64,000 bases of DNA from Rhodobacterales bacterium (GCA_002748285.1 PDSA01000018.1:1-64000); one strand, 5' to 3'; positions 18,361 through 28,014 are shown, counted from the first letter of the stretch. Numbers and translations: made by a program. The notes: a model not told the origin generated them from the letters alone.

Positions 18361-19698
18361 TTACAGATTGGCGTAAATCTCGATGATTTTGGCCACGGCC
18401 TGATCCGGTTGCATTTCGGTGTTTTCGCCGGTTTTGCGGCAGGTCAGCTCGACCACCCCGTTTTTCAGACCCCGAGGCCCAACCGTGATGCGCCATGGCA
18501 GACCGATCAGATCCATGCTGGCAAATTTGGCCCCGGCGCGTTCGTTACGATCATCATAAAGCGGCTCAAGCCCGGCATCTGTCAGCGCCTGATAGAGCGC
18601 CTCACACGCCGCATCGGCCTGTTCATCGCCCTGTTTCAGGTTGACGATGCCACAATGAAACGGCGTGACGCCTTCGGGCCAGATGATGCCTTTGTCGTCA
18701 TGGCTGGCCTCAATGATCGCCCCCAGCAGGCGCGACACGCCGATGCCATGGCTGCCCATATGCACCGGCACCCGCTCACCGCTTTCGGTGACCACAGTGG
18801 CGCCCATGGGCTCAGAATATTTGGTGCCGAAATAGAAAATCTGCCCCACCTCGATCCCGCGCGAGCTTTTGCGGCGCTCTTCGGGCACCTGCTCGAACAG
18901 CGCCGGATCGTGGGTTTCGTCGGTGCGGGCATAGGGGGTTGTCCATTCCTTGGCGATTTTGGCGCATTCGGCGACATCGTCAAAATGCACTTCGCGATCA
19001 CCGAATTTCATATCCAGAATGGCGCTGTCATAGAACACTTCGCTTTCGCCGGTTTCGGCCAGAACCAGAAATTCGTGGGTGTCCTCGCCGCCGATTGGCC
19101 CGGAATCAGCGCGCATCGGAATCGCCTGCAGGCCCATGCGCTCGTAGCTGCGCAGATAGCTGACCATATGCCGGTTATAGGCGTGGATGGCGGCGTCACG
19201 GTCGATGTCGAAATTATAGCCGTCTTTCATCAGAAACTCGCGCCCGCGCATCACGCCGAAACGGGGGCGGACTTCGTCGCGGAATTTCCACTGGATTTGG
19301 TAAAGCGTCAGCGGCAGGTCTTTGTAGCTGTTGATATGGGCGCGGAAAATATCGGTGATCTGTTCTTCATTGGTGGGGCCATAGAGCATATCGCGGCCAT
19401 GGCGGTCGGAAATCCGCAGCATTTCGGCACCGTAATCTTCATACCGACCGCTTTCGCGCCACAGATCGGCCGATTGCACGGTGGGCATCAGCACGGGCAG
19501 ATGGCCGGCGCGGGCTTGTTCTTCGTGGATGATGCGCTCGATATTGCGCAGCACTTTCAGCCCCAGAGGCAACCAGGAATAGATCCCGGCGCTGGCCTGT
19601 TTGATCATCCCGGCCCGCAGCATATAGCGGTGCGAAACGATTTTGGCCTCGGCAGGGGTTTCTTTGAGAACCGGCATAAAATAGCGGGACAGGCGCAT
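18361..19698 (-). CDS. proS: Prolyl-tRNA synthetase (short, alphaproteobacterial type)
   Basis: 445 residues from ATG 19698 ([15 protein letters not shown]), which matches the family start; the track's M at 19716 adds six residues. Class II motifs are present: motif 2 [22 protein letters not shown] and motif 3 [16 protein letters not shown]. The short length shows that the editing insertion of the bacterial long form is absent, as usual in alphaproteobacteria. It heads the proS-lolC-lolD operon. Confidence 0.97.
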   Translation of the reverse strand: MRLSRYFMPVLKETPAEAKIVSHRYMLRAGMIKQASAGIYSWLPLGLKVLRNIERIIHEEQARAGHLPVLMPTVQSADLWRESGRYEDYGAEMLRISDRHGRDMLYGPTNEEQITDIFRAHINSYKDLPLTLYQIQWKFRDEVRPRFGVMRGREFLMKDGYNFDIDRDAAIHAYNRHMVSYLRSYERMGLQAIPMRADSGPIGGEDTHEFLVLAETGESEVFYDSAILDMKFGDREVHFDDVAECAKIAKEWTTPYARTDETHDPALFEQVPEERRKSSRGIEVGQIFYFGTKYSEPMGATVVTESGERVPVHMGSHGIGVSRLLGAIIEASHDDKGIIWPEGVTPFHCGIVNLKQGDEQADAACEALYQALTDAGLEPLYDDRNERAGAKFASMDLIGLPWRITVGPRGLKNGVVELTCRKTGENTEMQPDQAVAKIIEIYANL

Positions 19699-19936
19699 GG
19701 GGATACCCTTTGGCAAATGTTCAAGTTGAGAAACGGTTTAGGCGAGCCCGGCGCGGCATTCAAGAGCGCATCCTGAAAGGGTAAGCGATAAGCGGTGTGG
19801 CGCGGGTGGTTTTTAATCTGGCGATATGATCGGCGGTGAGCCGTTGATCATACCTGTGCCAAATGCTCCACCCCCTCTTGAAAAAAAACCGCCTATCGGC
19901 TTTTGTATCAGCCAGAGCAACACCAAAAGGGATGAT

Positions 19937-21022
19937 ATGAGCCTGTCCGCCCATAAACAGATGCGATATTGGAGCATCGCCGCCGCGATTCTACTGCTGG
20001 TGCTGTGGTATGTGGGCGATATCGTCATGCCTTTCATTCTGGGAGGAGCCATCGCCTATTTCCTCGACCCGGTCGCCGACCGGATGGAGCAAGCCGGCCT
20101 GTCGCGGGTTCTGGCCACGGTGATCATCACCTTTTTTGCTCTGATCCTGTTCGTCTTCATCGCCCTGCTGATCATTCCCACCCTGATCGAGCAAACCATC
20201 GCCCTGATCAACGCCGCCCCGGATATGTTCAACAATCTCAAACGCTTCCTGACCGAGCGCTTCCCCTCGCTGATCGACGCAAACTCGACCCTGCGGCAAT
20301 CGCTCGACAGTCTGGGCCAGACCATTCAGGCCAAGGGCGGGCAGTTGGCCAATGGGCTGCTGTCTTCGGCGATCAGCCTGATCAATGTGGTCCTGCTGAT
20401 GGTGATCGTGCCGGTTGTGGCCTTTTACATGCTGCTGGATTGGGACAAGATGGTGCGGCAAATCAATGATCTGCTGCCCTTGGACCATGCCGACAATATC
20501 CGCCAGATCGCAGCCGATGTGGACCGCACCCTGTCTTCCTTCATCAGGGGCCAAGGCAGCGTCTGTCTGGTGATGGGCGCATTTTACGCCATTGGCCTGA
20601 TGCTGGTGGGGCTGCAATTTGGCCTGCTGGTGGGGGCGTTTGCCGGGCTGATCACTTTTATCCCCTATGTCGGTGCGCTGATTGGCGGCGCTCTTGCGCT
20701 GGGCTTGGGCGTGTTTCAGTTCTGGGGTGACTGGATGTCGCTGGGGCTGGTGGCGGTGGTGTTTGCCGCCGGGCAGGCGCTGGAAGGCAACGTGATCACG
20801 CCCAAGCTGGTCGGTGACAGTGTCGGCCTGCATCCGGTTTGGCTGATGCTGGCGCTGACGGTGTTTGGCGCTCTGTTTGGCTTTGTCGGAATGCTGGTGG
20901 CGGTGCCGGTGGCGGCGATCATCGGGGTTCTGACCCGCTTTGGCATTGCGCAATACCGGCAAGGGGCGCTTTACAAAGGCAGCGCCGGCGGGCAAACCGG
21001 GCCCGAGACCACAGACAGATAG
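19937..21022 (+). CDS. AI-2E family transporter (PerM-like permease)
   Basis: 361 residues with about eight membrane helices and the family block LEGNVITPKLVGDSVGLHPVWLML, followed by a GFVGMLVAVPVAAII helix. Members were named for AI-2 export, but several function as Na+/H+ antiporters or have no known substrate. ATG 19937 with AAAAGGG upstream is preferred; the track's 38-residue extension is proline-rich and unlike the family. Four bases separate its stop from hdaA, so the genes are one unit. Confidence 0.9.
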   Translation: MSLSAHKQMRYWSIAAAILLLVLWYVGDIVMPFILGGAIAYFLDPVADRMEQAGLSRVLATVIITFFALILFVFIALLIIPTLIEQTIALINAAPDMFNNLKRFLTERFPSLIDANSTLRQSLDSLGQTIQAKGGQLANGLLSSAISLINVVLLMVIVPVVAFYMLLDWDKMVRQINDLLPLDHADNIRQIAADVDRTLSSFIRGQGSVCLVMGAFYAIGLMLVGLQFGLLVGAFAGLITFIPYVGALIGGALALGLGVFQFWGDWMSLGLVAVVFAAGQALEGNVITPKLVGDSVGLHPVWLMLALTVFGALFGFVGMLVAVPVAAIIGVLTRFGIAQYRQGALYKGSAGGQTGPETTDR

Positions 21023-21025
21023 ACC

Positions 21026-21709
21026 ATGGCCCAACAACTGACCTTTGATCTGCCCGGCAAACCCGCCCATGGGCGCGAGGATTACTTTATATCGCCGGGC
21101 AATGCGCTGGCGGTTGAGATGCTCGAGGGCTGGCCGAACTGGCCGGCGCAGAAAATGGTGCTGGTCGGGGCCAGGGCCGCGGGCAAAACCCATCTGGCGC
21201 AGGTTTGGGCCACCGATATTGGCGCCAGCGTCACCCCGGCGACCCGGCTGGATCAGGCCGATATCCCCCGGCTGGCGCAGGCGCCTGCGGTGATCGAGGA
21301 TGTGCCCGAAATCGCCCGCAACACCGCGGCGCAAAATGCGTTGTTTCACTTGCATAATCTGATGCAGGCCGGCGGCATTCCGCTGTTGCTGACCGCCGAT
21401 TGCCCGCCCGCGCATTGGCATCTGAGCCTTGCCGATCTGCAAAGCCGCATGGCCGCAACCGGCGTCATCACCCTGCCGGACCCCGATGATGCGCTGCTGG
21501 CGGCGGTTCTGCAAAAACTGTTTGCGGATCGCCAGATTCAGGTGCCTCCCAGCACGATCAGCTATCTGCTCAAACGCATGGATCGCTCCTTTGCCGCGGC
21601 CAGTGATCTGGTGGATCGTCTGGATCAGGCCGCACTCAGCCGGGGCGGGCCGATCAGCCGCAAACTGGCCGCGCTTGTGCTGGACAAGGCGCCCTCAGAT
21701 GCGCCATAG
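21026..21709 (+). CDS. hdaA: HdaA, DnaA-related regulator of replication initiation
   Basis: 227 residues homologous to the DnaA AAA+ core without the DNA-binding helix-turn-helix. It starts QLTFDLPGKPAHGREDYF, which includes the clamp-binding QLTFDLP segment. The P-loop is LVGARAAGKTHLAQVW and the Walker B-like stretch is PAVIEDVPEI. Hda bound to the sliding clamp stimulates ATP hydrolysis by DnaA and prevents over-initiation. The VIEDV spacing and reduced acidic residues are typical of Hda. The order permease-hdaA is conserved in the group. Confidence 0.9.
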   Translation: MAQQLTFDLPGKPAHGREDYFISPGNALAVEMLEGWPNWPAQKMVLVGARAAGKTHLAQVWATDIGASVTPATRLDQADIPRLAQAPAVIEDVPEIARNTAAQNALFHLHNLMQAGGIPLLLTADCPPAHWHLSLADLQSRMAATGVITLPDPDDALLAAVLQKLFADRQIQVPPSTISYLLKRMDRSFAAASDLVDRLDQAALSRGGPISRKLAALVLDKAPSDAP

Positions 21710-21769
21710 TCGCCGCGCATTCAGCGCCCCACAGGGCAAAAGCATCACCCCAAAACCGAGGACATAGCA

Positions 21770-23194
21770 TTGATAGACACCGATCACGAAGAATTGCAGC
21801 TGTTCGGGCGACCTTTGTTCAACGACCCGTCGATGCGGGCGCTGTCGCGGGTGGGGGTTGTGGATGTGGGCTCGAACTCGGTCCGGCTGGTGGTGTTTGA
21901 CGGCGCGGCCCGCAGCCCGGCCTATTTTTACAATGAAAAGATCATGTGCGCTTTGGGCGCGGGGCTGCCGGAAACCGGCAAGCTCAACCCCAGGGGCCGC
22001 GCCCGGGCGTTGGCGGCGATCCGGCGGTTTCAGCTGCTGGCCCGGGATATGGACATCCTGCCGCTGACCGCCGTGGCCACCGCCGCCGTGCGCGATGCCG
22101 AAGACGGCCCCGAATTCTGCGCCGAAGTGTTGCAGCAAACCGGGCTGGAGCTGTTCGTGATCGACGGTCAGGAAGAAGCCCGGCTGACCTCGCAAGGGGT
22201 GCTGCTGGGCTGGCCCACCGCCAATGGGTTGGTCTGCGATATTGGCGGCTCGTCCATGGAACTGGCCGAGGTCGCCGAAGGGCAGGTGGGCCGCTGCATC
22301 ACCTCCGAGCTGGGGCCGCTGAAGCTGAGCAATATCAAGGGCGGCAAGCGCGGGTTGAAAAAACATATCGACGCGGCCCTTGAGGAGATGTTTCGCCAGA
22401 TTCCGGTGCAAAAGCAGCGGCTGTTTCTGGTCGGGGGCTCGTGGCGGGCGATTGCGCGGAGAACCGGGATCTCGGCCAGCCGGATGACGCTGGTACCCAC
22501 GGCGTGCGAGGTGCTGAAACGGCTGATCCGCAAATTCAAACCGCGCGAGATTGCGGTCTCCAGCTATGGCATTCGCGAAGGGATGCTGTATGAACAAATG
22601 CCGCAAACGCTGCGGGACCGCGATCCGCTGATCGAAGCCTGCCGCCATGCCGAAGACAAAGACGCCCGCTGGCCCGGATTTGGCAGCAAGCTGTATAAAT
22701 TCATCAGCCCTCTGTTCAAAGGTGCCAATGCTGATCGCAAACGCCTGATCCGCGCCGCCTGTCTGTTGCATGATGTCACCTGGCGGGCGCATCCCGATTA
22801 CCGGGCCGAGGTCTGTTTTGACAACGCCACCCGCGCCAATCTGGGCGGGTTGCGTCATCGCGAGCGGGTGTTTCTGGGGCTGGCGCTGTTGCATCGCTAC
22901 AAAAGCACCCCGGGCAGCAGCCGGTTTGAGCCGTTGATCGGGTTGCTGAGCGAACGTGAGGTGCGTGATGCGCAAACCGTGGGCAAGGCGATGCGCTTTG
23001 GGGCGATGCTCACCCTTGATTCGGTGCATGATCAGGCCGAGCTGCGCTATTTCCCGAAAAAGAAGCAGCTGCATCTGCGGCTGAGCGACAAGGCCACCGG
23101 GCTGTTTGGCGAAGTGGCCGAGGCCCGGTTTCAATCGTTGGCCAACACGCTGGGCGCTGAGGTCGAGATCAAGAAACTGCGCCGCAAAGGCTAG
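21770..23194 (+). CDS. ppx: Exopolyphosphatase / Ppx-GppA family phosphatase
   Basis: 474 residues. It shows the actin-like ATPase-fold motifs VGVVDVGSNSVRLVVFDG, AVATAAVRDAEDG and VCDIGGSSMELAEV, and a C-terminal HD-like helical region (LHDVTWRAHPDYRAE). It hydrolyses polyphosphate or pppGpp. The start is TTG 21770 with GAGGA about seven bases before it. In related genomes ppk (polyphosphate kinase) usually sits between hdaA and ppx; here only 60 bp separate them. Confidence 0.92.
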   Translation: MIDTDHEELQLFGRPLFNDPSMRALSRVGVVDVGSNSVRLVVFDGAARSPAYFYNEKIMCALGAGLPETGKLNPRGRARALAAIRRFQLLARDMDILPLTAVATAAVRDAEDGPEFCAEVLQQTGLELFVIDGQEEARLTSQGVLLGWPTANGLVCDIGGSSMELAEVAEGQVGRCITSELGPLKLSNIKGGKRGLKKHIDAALEEMFRQIPVQKQRLFLVGGSWRAIARRTGISASRMTLVPTACEVLKRLIRKFKPREIAVSSYGIREGMLYEQMPQTLRDRDPLIEACRHAEDKDARWPGFGSKLYKFISPLFKGANADRKRLIRAACLLHDVTWRAHPDYRAEVCFDNATRANLGGLRHRERVFLGLALLHRYKSTPGSSRFEPLIGLLSEREVRDAQTVGKAMRFGAMLTLDSVHDQAELRYFPKKKQLHLRLSDKATGLFGEVAEARFQSLANTLGAEVEIKKLRRKG

Positions 23195-23207
23195 GGGCTG
23201 CCCCGGC

Positions 23208-24581
23208 CTATTTCGGCGGCACCAGTTTGCCGGGGTTCAGGATGTCTTTGGGATCGAGCGCCTGTTTCAGCTCGCCCATCACCTGCCAGCCCGGCCCGTG
23301 TTCGGCGTCCATGTAATGCTGCTTGCCCATGCCGATGCCATGTTCGCCGGTGGCGGTGCCGCCCATGGCAAGGGCGCGTTCCACCATGCGGTTTGACAGC
23401 TGTTTGGCGATTTCTAGATCTTCGGCGTTGCCCGGCTCAACCAGCAAAATCGCGTGGTAATTGCCATCGCCCACATGGCCCAGAATTGGCCCCGGCAGGG
23501 GGCTGGCGTCGATGTCTTCGCGGCTGGCCTCGACCGCTTCGGCCAGTTTTGAGATCGGCACGCAGACATCGGTGATCAGCGCGGTCGCCCCTTTGCGCAG
23601 CGCCAGACAGGCGTAATAGGCATTGTGGCGCATTTGCCAGAGCGCGGTGCGCTCTTCGGGTTTCGAGGACCATTGAAACCCGGTGCCGCCCATATCGCGG
23701 ACAATCTCGCCGAAATTTTCCGCCTGCTCGGCCACACCGGCCTCAGAGCCGTGGAATTCGACCATCAGATGCGGAATCTCGGGCATATCGGCCCCGGCAT
23801 AGGCGTTGCAGGCGCGGGTGGCGTCCTGGTCGATGAATTCGATCCGCGCCATCGGGATACCCATCTGAATGGTGGCAATCACCGCATTGACCGCATCACT
23901 GATCTGCTCAAAACCGCACACCGCCGCCGAAACCGCCTCGGGCTGGCCGCGCAGGCGCAGGGTGAGTTCGGTGATGATGCCCAAGGTGCCCTCGGCCCCG
24001 ACAAACAGCGCCGTCAGATCGTAACCCGCCGATGATTTCCTCGCCCGGCTGCCGGTGCGGATGATCCGCCCATCGGCCAGCACCACCTCAAGCGCGATCA
24101 CATTGTCGCGCATGGTGCCGTAACGCACCGCCGTTGTGCCGCTGGCCCGGGTGCTGGCCATGCCGCCCAGCGTGGCATTGGCCCCCGGATCAACCGGAAA
24201 GAACAGCCCGGTGGCGCGCAATTCGGTGTTCAGCTCTTCCCGGGTCAGCCCCGGCTGCACCACCGCATCCATATCCTGATCATTCACCGCCAGCAGCCGG
24301 TTCATCTGTGACAGATCAATGCAGATGCCCCCCTGAGGCGCCGAGGTATGCCCCTCCAGCGACGTGCCCGCGCCGTAAGCGATCACCGGGCAATTATGCT
24401 GGTTGCAGATTTTGACGATCTGCGAAACTTCGGCGGTGTTTTGAGGATAAGCCACCGCATCCGGGGGCAGGGGGGCGAAATGGCTTTCGCTTTGACCATG
24501 GGCGTCACGTTCATGCTTGGATTGGCTCAGGTTATCGCCTAGAACAAGGCGCAGGGCGTCGATGGCAGAGGTGATGGACAT
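23208..24581 (-). CDS. FAD-linked D-lactate/glycolate-type dehydrogenase
   Basis: 457 residues. The FAD PCMH domain shows PVIAYGAGTSLEGHT and VDPGANATLGGMASTRASGTTAVRYG; the C-terminal FAD-linked oxidase domain ends with ILGHVGDGNYHAIL and GEHGIGMGK. This is the Dld/GlcD/D2HGDH class, which oxidises D-2-hydroxyacids and passes electrons to the respiratory chain. With an L-lactate-type enzyme 1.7 kb away, D-lactate is a sensible substrate, but D-2-hydroxyglutarate or glycolate cannot be excluded. It converges on ppx with only 13 bp between the stops. Confidence 0.88.
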   Translation of the reverse strand: MSITSAIDALRLVLGDNLSQSKHERDAHGQSESHFAPLPPDAVAYPQNTAEVSQIVKICNQHNCPVIAYGAGTSLEGHTSAPQGGICIDLSQMNRLLAVNDQDMDAVVQPGLTREELNTELRATGLFFPVDPGANATLGGMASTRASGTTAVRYGTMRDNVIALEVVLADGRIIRTGSRARKSSAGYDLTALFVGAEGTLGIITELTLRLRGQPEAVSAAVCGFEQISDAVNAVIATIQMGIPMARIEFIDQDATRACNAYAGADMPEIPHLMVEFHGSEAGVAEQAENFGEIVRDMGGTGFQWSSKPEERTALWQMRHNAYYACLALRKGATALITDVCVPISKLAEAVEASREDIDASPLPGPILGHVGDGNYHAILLVEPGNAEDLEIAKQLSNRMVERALAMGGTATGEHGIGMGKQHYMDAEHGPGWQVMGELKQALDPKDILNPGKLVPPK

Positions 24582-24701
24582 TGGTAAAGCCTTCAGATTG
24601 GTGTGTTACGGGACGCTGGTATTTTTACATGGATTTGAATTAGATGGGTAGAATTAACTGCGCATGAGGATGATAAAAGACAGGTTGGGGCGGCAGTCGG
24701 G

Positions 24702-26255
24702 GTGGCGTCTGGCTATGCTGCGCTGGGGTTTCGCAAAGGCATCACCGGGCTGCAAAGCTGGCTCTACGGGGCCGAAGATCTGCATATGCTGCACAGTTTC
24801 GCTGAAAATCTGCACTGGTTCTGGATCGTGCTGATCCCCACCATGGGCGGGCTGTGCGTGGGGCTGATCCTGCATTGGTTTACCTCTGATGGGGTGGTGC
24901 GCTCGGTGGCGGATGTGATCGAAGGCGCGGCGCTCAATCAGGGGCGGGTCGAGCAAAAAGAGGGCGTGGCCTCGGCATTTGCGTCGATGATCACTCTGGC
25001 CTCGGGCGGCTCCAGCGGGCGGGAAGGGCCGGTGGTGCATCTGGCCTCGGTGATCTCCAGCTGGGTGTCGAACCGGATCAATGCTGGCGGCATCACCGGG
25101 CGCGATCTGCTGGGCTGTGCGGTGGCGGCGGCGGTGTCGGTATCGTTCAACGCACCGATTGCCGGCGCACTGTTCGCGCTGGAGGTGGTGCTGCGCCATT
25201 TCGCCGTCCATGCCTTTGCGCCGATTGTAATCGCTTCGGTTGCGGGCACGGTGATCAGCCGCATCCATTTGGGCAATGTTACCGAATTTACCCTGCCCGT
25301 GGGCGGAGATCTGGCCTTTTACGCCGAATTGCCCGCGTTTTTGCTGCTGGGGCTGATCTGTGGGCTGGTGGCGGTGGTGATGATGAAATCGGTGTTCTGG
25401 TCCGAAGATCTGGCCAGCAAGCTCCAATCCACCACCCATATCCCCCGCTGGCTGCGCCCGGCGTTGGCCGGGACCACGCTGGGGGTGATTGCGATCTGGT
25501 TTCCGCATATCATCGGGGTCGGCTATGAGACCACCTCGCGGGCGCTGACCGGCGATTTGCTGCTGTCTGCGGCGCTGCTGTTTGCGGTGGTCAAGGTGGT
25601 GGCGGTGTCGATCACCATGGCCGGGCGCATGGGCGGCGGCATCTTTTCGCCTTCGCTGATGTTGGGGGCGCTGACTGGGCTCAGCTTCGGTTTTATTGCC
25701 ACCGGGGTGTTCCCGGAAAATTCGGGCTCGGAAACGCTGTACGCGCTGGCCGGCATGGGGGCAGTGGCGGCGGCGGTGCTGGGGGCGCCGATTTCCACCA
25801 CGCTGATCGTGTTTGAGCTGACCGGAGACTGGCAGACCGGCCTTGCGGTGATGGTGGCGGTGTCGATGTCGACCGCGCTGGCCAGCCGTTTGGTGCAGCG
25901 TTCATTCTTCCTCAGCCTGTTGCATCGCCGGGGCGTCAAACTGGCGGCCGGGCCGCAGAGCTATCTGTTGTCGATGTGCCGGGTGGTCAGCTCGATGCGC
26001 GCCATGGATCATGACTGCGCCGCCGATCAGGAGGCCTGCTGGGCGCTGATCGAAGACGGTTTCTACATCGACGCCAACGCCACGCTGGAACATGCCATGC
26101 CGCTGTTTGAAACCACCGCGCATGATTTCATTCCGGTGGTCACGCTGGGGGGCAAAGAGGAGGCTCCGCAATTACGCGGCGCTTTGTTCTACGTCGATGC
26201 GCTGGTGGCCTATAACCGGGCGCTCGCGGAAACGGCGGCAGAGGAGCATTCCTGA
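24702..26255 (+). CDS. ClC-family chloride channel/antiporter, apparently lacking its N-terminus
   Basis: A long ClC homologue: GGSSGREGPVVHL carries the gating Glu, then FNAPIAGALFALEV and GGGIFSPSLMLGALTG. A C-terminal cytosolic part of about 100 residues follows. The open frame can be read back as far as a TGA at 24636 and codes ...QVGAAVGVASGYAALGFR, clearly the second half of the first membrane helix, yet no ATG lies upstream in frame. GTG 24702 falls inside that helix. An out-of-frame ATGAGGATGATAAAAG at 24664 may be the original start region. I infer a loss of about 30 codons and a frame change near 24670-24700. As annotated, the protein would lack helix A and the start of helix B. Confidence 0.82.
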   Translation: MASGYAALGFRKGITGLQSWLYGAEDLHMLHSFAENLHWFWIVLIPTMGGLCVGLILHWFTSDGVVRSVADVIEGAALNQGRVEQKEGVASAFASMITLASGGSSGREGPVVHLASVISSWVSNRINAGGITGRDLLGCAVAAAVSVSFNAPIAGALFALEVVLRHFAVHAFAPIVIASVAGTVISRIHLGNVTEFTLPVGGDLAFYAELPAFLLLGLICGLVAVVMMKSVFWSEDLASKLQSTTHIPRWLRPALAGTTLGVIAIWFPHIIGVGYETTSRALTGDLLLSAALLFAVVKVVAVSITMAGRMGGGIFSPSLMLGALTGLSFGFIATGVFPENSGSETLYALAGMGAVAAAVLGAPISTTLIVFELTGDWQTGLAVMVAVSMSTALASRLVQRSFFLSLLHRRGVKLAAGPQSYLLSMCRVVSSMRAMDHDCAADQEACWALIEDGFYIDANATLEHAMPLFETTAHDFIPVVTLGGKEEAPQLRGALFYVDALVAYNRALAETAAEEHS

Positions 26256-26292
26256 CCCCCCATCATTCACACTTCCAACAAGGATCCCGCCT

Positions 26293-27444
26293 ATGCGTCT
26301 GAAACATTGCCACAATTTCCACGATTTCCGCAAGCTGGCCCGCAAGCGTCTGCCCTCGCCGATTTTCAATTATATCGACGGGGCTGCGGATGATGAGGTG
26401 ACCTACCGGCGCAACAGCGCCGCCTATGATGATGTCGATCTGGTGCCCAATGTGCTGGCCGGGGTCGAGGATGTCGATCTGTCCACCACCATCTTTGGCA
26501 AGAAAATCGACATGCCGCTTTACCTGGCCCCCACCGCCCTGCAACGGCTGTTTCACCACCATGGCGAACGCGGTGTGGCGCGGGCGGCGGAAAAATTCGG
26601 CACCATGTTCGGGGTGTCTTCGCTGGGCACGGTGTCGCTGGCAGAGATCAGTGCCCTCAGCACGGCACCGAAGATGTTTCAGTTTTACTTTCACAAGGAT
26701 CGCGGGCTGAATGACAGCATGGTTGAACAGGCCAAAGCCGCCAAATTCGACGTGATGGCCCTGACGGTGGACACCATCACCGGCGGCAATCGGGAGCGCG
26801 ATTTGCGCACCGGGTTTACCTCGCCGCCGCGTCTGACGCCGGCCAGCCTGTTCAGCTTTGTCAGCAAGCCGATGTGGGGCATCAACTATGTCACGCGCAA
26901 ATCCATGGAGCTGCCGATGTTGCAGGAGCATGTCTCGGAGGGGACCAGCACCAATACCTCGGTCGGTGAGTATTTCTCGACCATGCTGGATCAGTCGATG
27001 AGCTGGCGCGATGCTGAAAATCTGTGCGCCAAATGGGGCGGGCATTTTGCGCTCAAGGGGATTATGAGCGTCGAGGACGCCAAACGCGCGGTGGATATTG
27101 GCTGCACCGGGATCATGGTGTCGAACCATGGCGGGCGGCAGCTGGATGGCTCGCGGGCCTCTTTTGACCAGCTGGCCGAGATCGTTGACGCGGTGGGCGA
27201 TCAGATCGACGTGATTTGCGAAGGCGGCATCCAGCGCGGCACCCATGTTCTGAAAGCGCTGTCGCTGGGGGCCAAGGCGTGTTCGGGCGGGCGGCTTTAC
27301 CTCTATGCGCTGGCCGCGGCGGGGCAGGCCGGGGTTGAACGTGCATTGGGGCAATACCGGGCCGAGCTTGAGCGGGATATGAAGCTGATGGGCTGTCGAT
27401 CAGTCGATCAGTTGAGCCGCGCCAATCTGCGGTTTCGCGCATAA
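26293..27444 (+). CDS. lldD: L-lactate dehydrogenase / FMN-dependent alpha-hydroxyacid dehydrogenase
   Basis: 383 residues, full-length for the family. It has the N-terminal HNFHDFRKLARKRLPSPIFNYIDGAADDE block, FMN-binding APTALQRLFHH, and the catalytic His in GIMVSNHGGRQLDG. It oxidises L-lactate to pyruvate with electrons to quinone or cytochrome c. ATG 26293 with AAGGA upstream is the start; the track's 26092 start runs through the clc gene. The close spacing to clc (37 bp) suggests cotranscription. Confidence 0.9.
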   Translation: MRLKHCHNFHDFRKLARKRLPSPIFNYIDGAADDEVTYRRNSAAYDDVDLVPNVLAGVEDVDLSTTIFGKKIDMPLYLAPTALQRLFHHHGERGVARAAEKFGTMFGVSSLGTVSLAEISALSTAPKMFQFYFHKDRGLNDSMVEQAKAAKFDVMALTVDTITGGNRERDLRTGFTSPPRLTPASLFSFVSKPMWGINYVTRKSMELPMLQEHVSEGTSTNTSVGEYFSTMLDQSMSWRDAENLCAKWGGHFALKGIMSVEDAKRAVDIGCTGIMVSNHGGRQLDGSRASFDQLAEIVDAVGDQIDVICEGGIQRGTHVLKALSLGAKACSGGRLYLYALAAAGQAGVERALGQYRAELERDMKLMGCRSVDQLSRANLRFRA

Positions 27445-27463
27445 GGCTTTAATGTCAAACGTG

Positions 27464-27594
27464 CCGGGCTGCGCCTGCCTGGGTAGGCGCTTATGCGCGG
27501 CGTATAGATAAGCGTGGGGTGTGAATAATCCACCACATTGCATAATGTTGAAAGGCTGATTGCGCCTGCCGGGGGGCAGGCAGGCGCAGCCCGG
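27464..27594. repeat. Perfect 17-bp inverted repeat (131-bp span), with inner hairpin
   Basis: CCGGGCTGCGCCTGCCT (27464-27480) is exactly the reverse complement of AGGCAGGCGCAGCCCGG (27578-27594). A second arm, TGCGCCTGCC at 27561-27570, pairs with GGCAGGCGCA at 27579-27588, so the right arm can choose between two partners. The spacer is AT-richer and non-coding. Confidence 0.7.
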
Positions 27595-27607
27595 CCTTGC
27601 GGCCGGG
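27590..27607. terminator. Short GC hairpin, possible terminator after lldD
   Basis: CCCGGCC-TTGC-GGCCGGG forms a seven-pair stem with a tetraloop. No T-run follows on the plus strand, so termination would be weak or Rho-dependent; it may instead be part of the surrounding repeat element. Confidence 0.35.
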
Positions 27608-27615
27608 CGGGGCTG

Positions 27616-27653
27616 TTTAAAGGAACGCGACGTTATGCAGAGGTTCTTTTAAA
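27616..27653. repeat. Imperfect inverted repeat TTTAAAGGAAC / GGTTCTTTTAAA
   Basis: The arms at 27616-27626 and 27642-27653 are complementary apart from one extra base, separated by about 15 bp. Flanking GGCTG and AGCC extend the symmetry. It follows directly on the GC-rich repeats and may mark the end of the same element. Confidence 0.45.
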
Positions 27654-28014
27654 AAGCCAGATGGCCTTTATCTTGTCATGCATTTGATTTTATTTCCGAT
27701 TCATCTTCGAAAACAGGCGTTGCATTCGCCATCCACTCCGCCTCCCATTGTGAGAGCATGTGGTCTACCGGAAAATCTGCGAGGGCATGATCGTCTATCC
27801 CGAGTTTGCTTGCGCAGTAGGGAATATCCGCAAAATCATCCCTGCTCGCCTCGGCAATGTGCGTTGCCCCATCCGCAACGGCTTTTCCCGTCAGAAGGCG
27901 CGTCGCAGAAAAGCGCGTCTTTCAGGGCTTGCAATCGCCTCGATCGTGTCCTCAGCCCGGTTGTGTTCTCTTTTACAGTTCTGCCAAATGTGCCACTTGC
28001 ACATGGCCCCCGGC

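Larger units (their letters stand above)
27445..28014. other. 570-bp intergenic region with several inverted repeats
   Basis: No gene is supported; the plus-strand ORFs starting at 27678 and 27760 are respectively low quality and an antisense shadow of the MORN gene. The repeats listed separately (27464-27594, 27590-27607 and 27616-27653) fill the first 200 bp. I see nothing in the remainder. Confidence 0.55.

Noticed and set aside
19991-21514. 507-aa minus-strand ORF opposite the AI-2E permease and hdaA
   Set aside because: His/Gln/Arg-rich antisense reading of two real genes.
21695-23134. 479-aa minus-strand ORF opposite ppx
   Set aside because: Antisense shadow; ppx on the plus strand has complete motifs.
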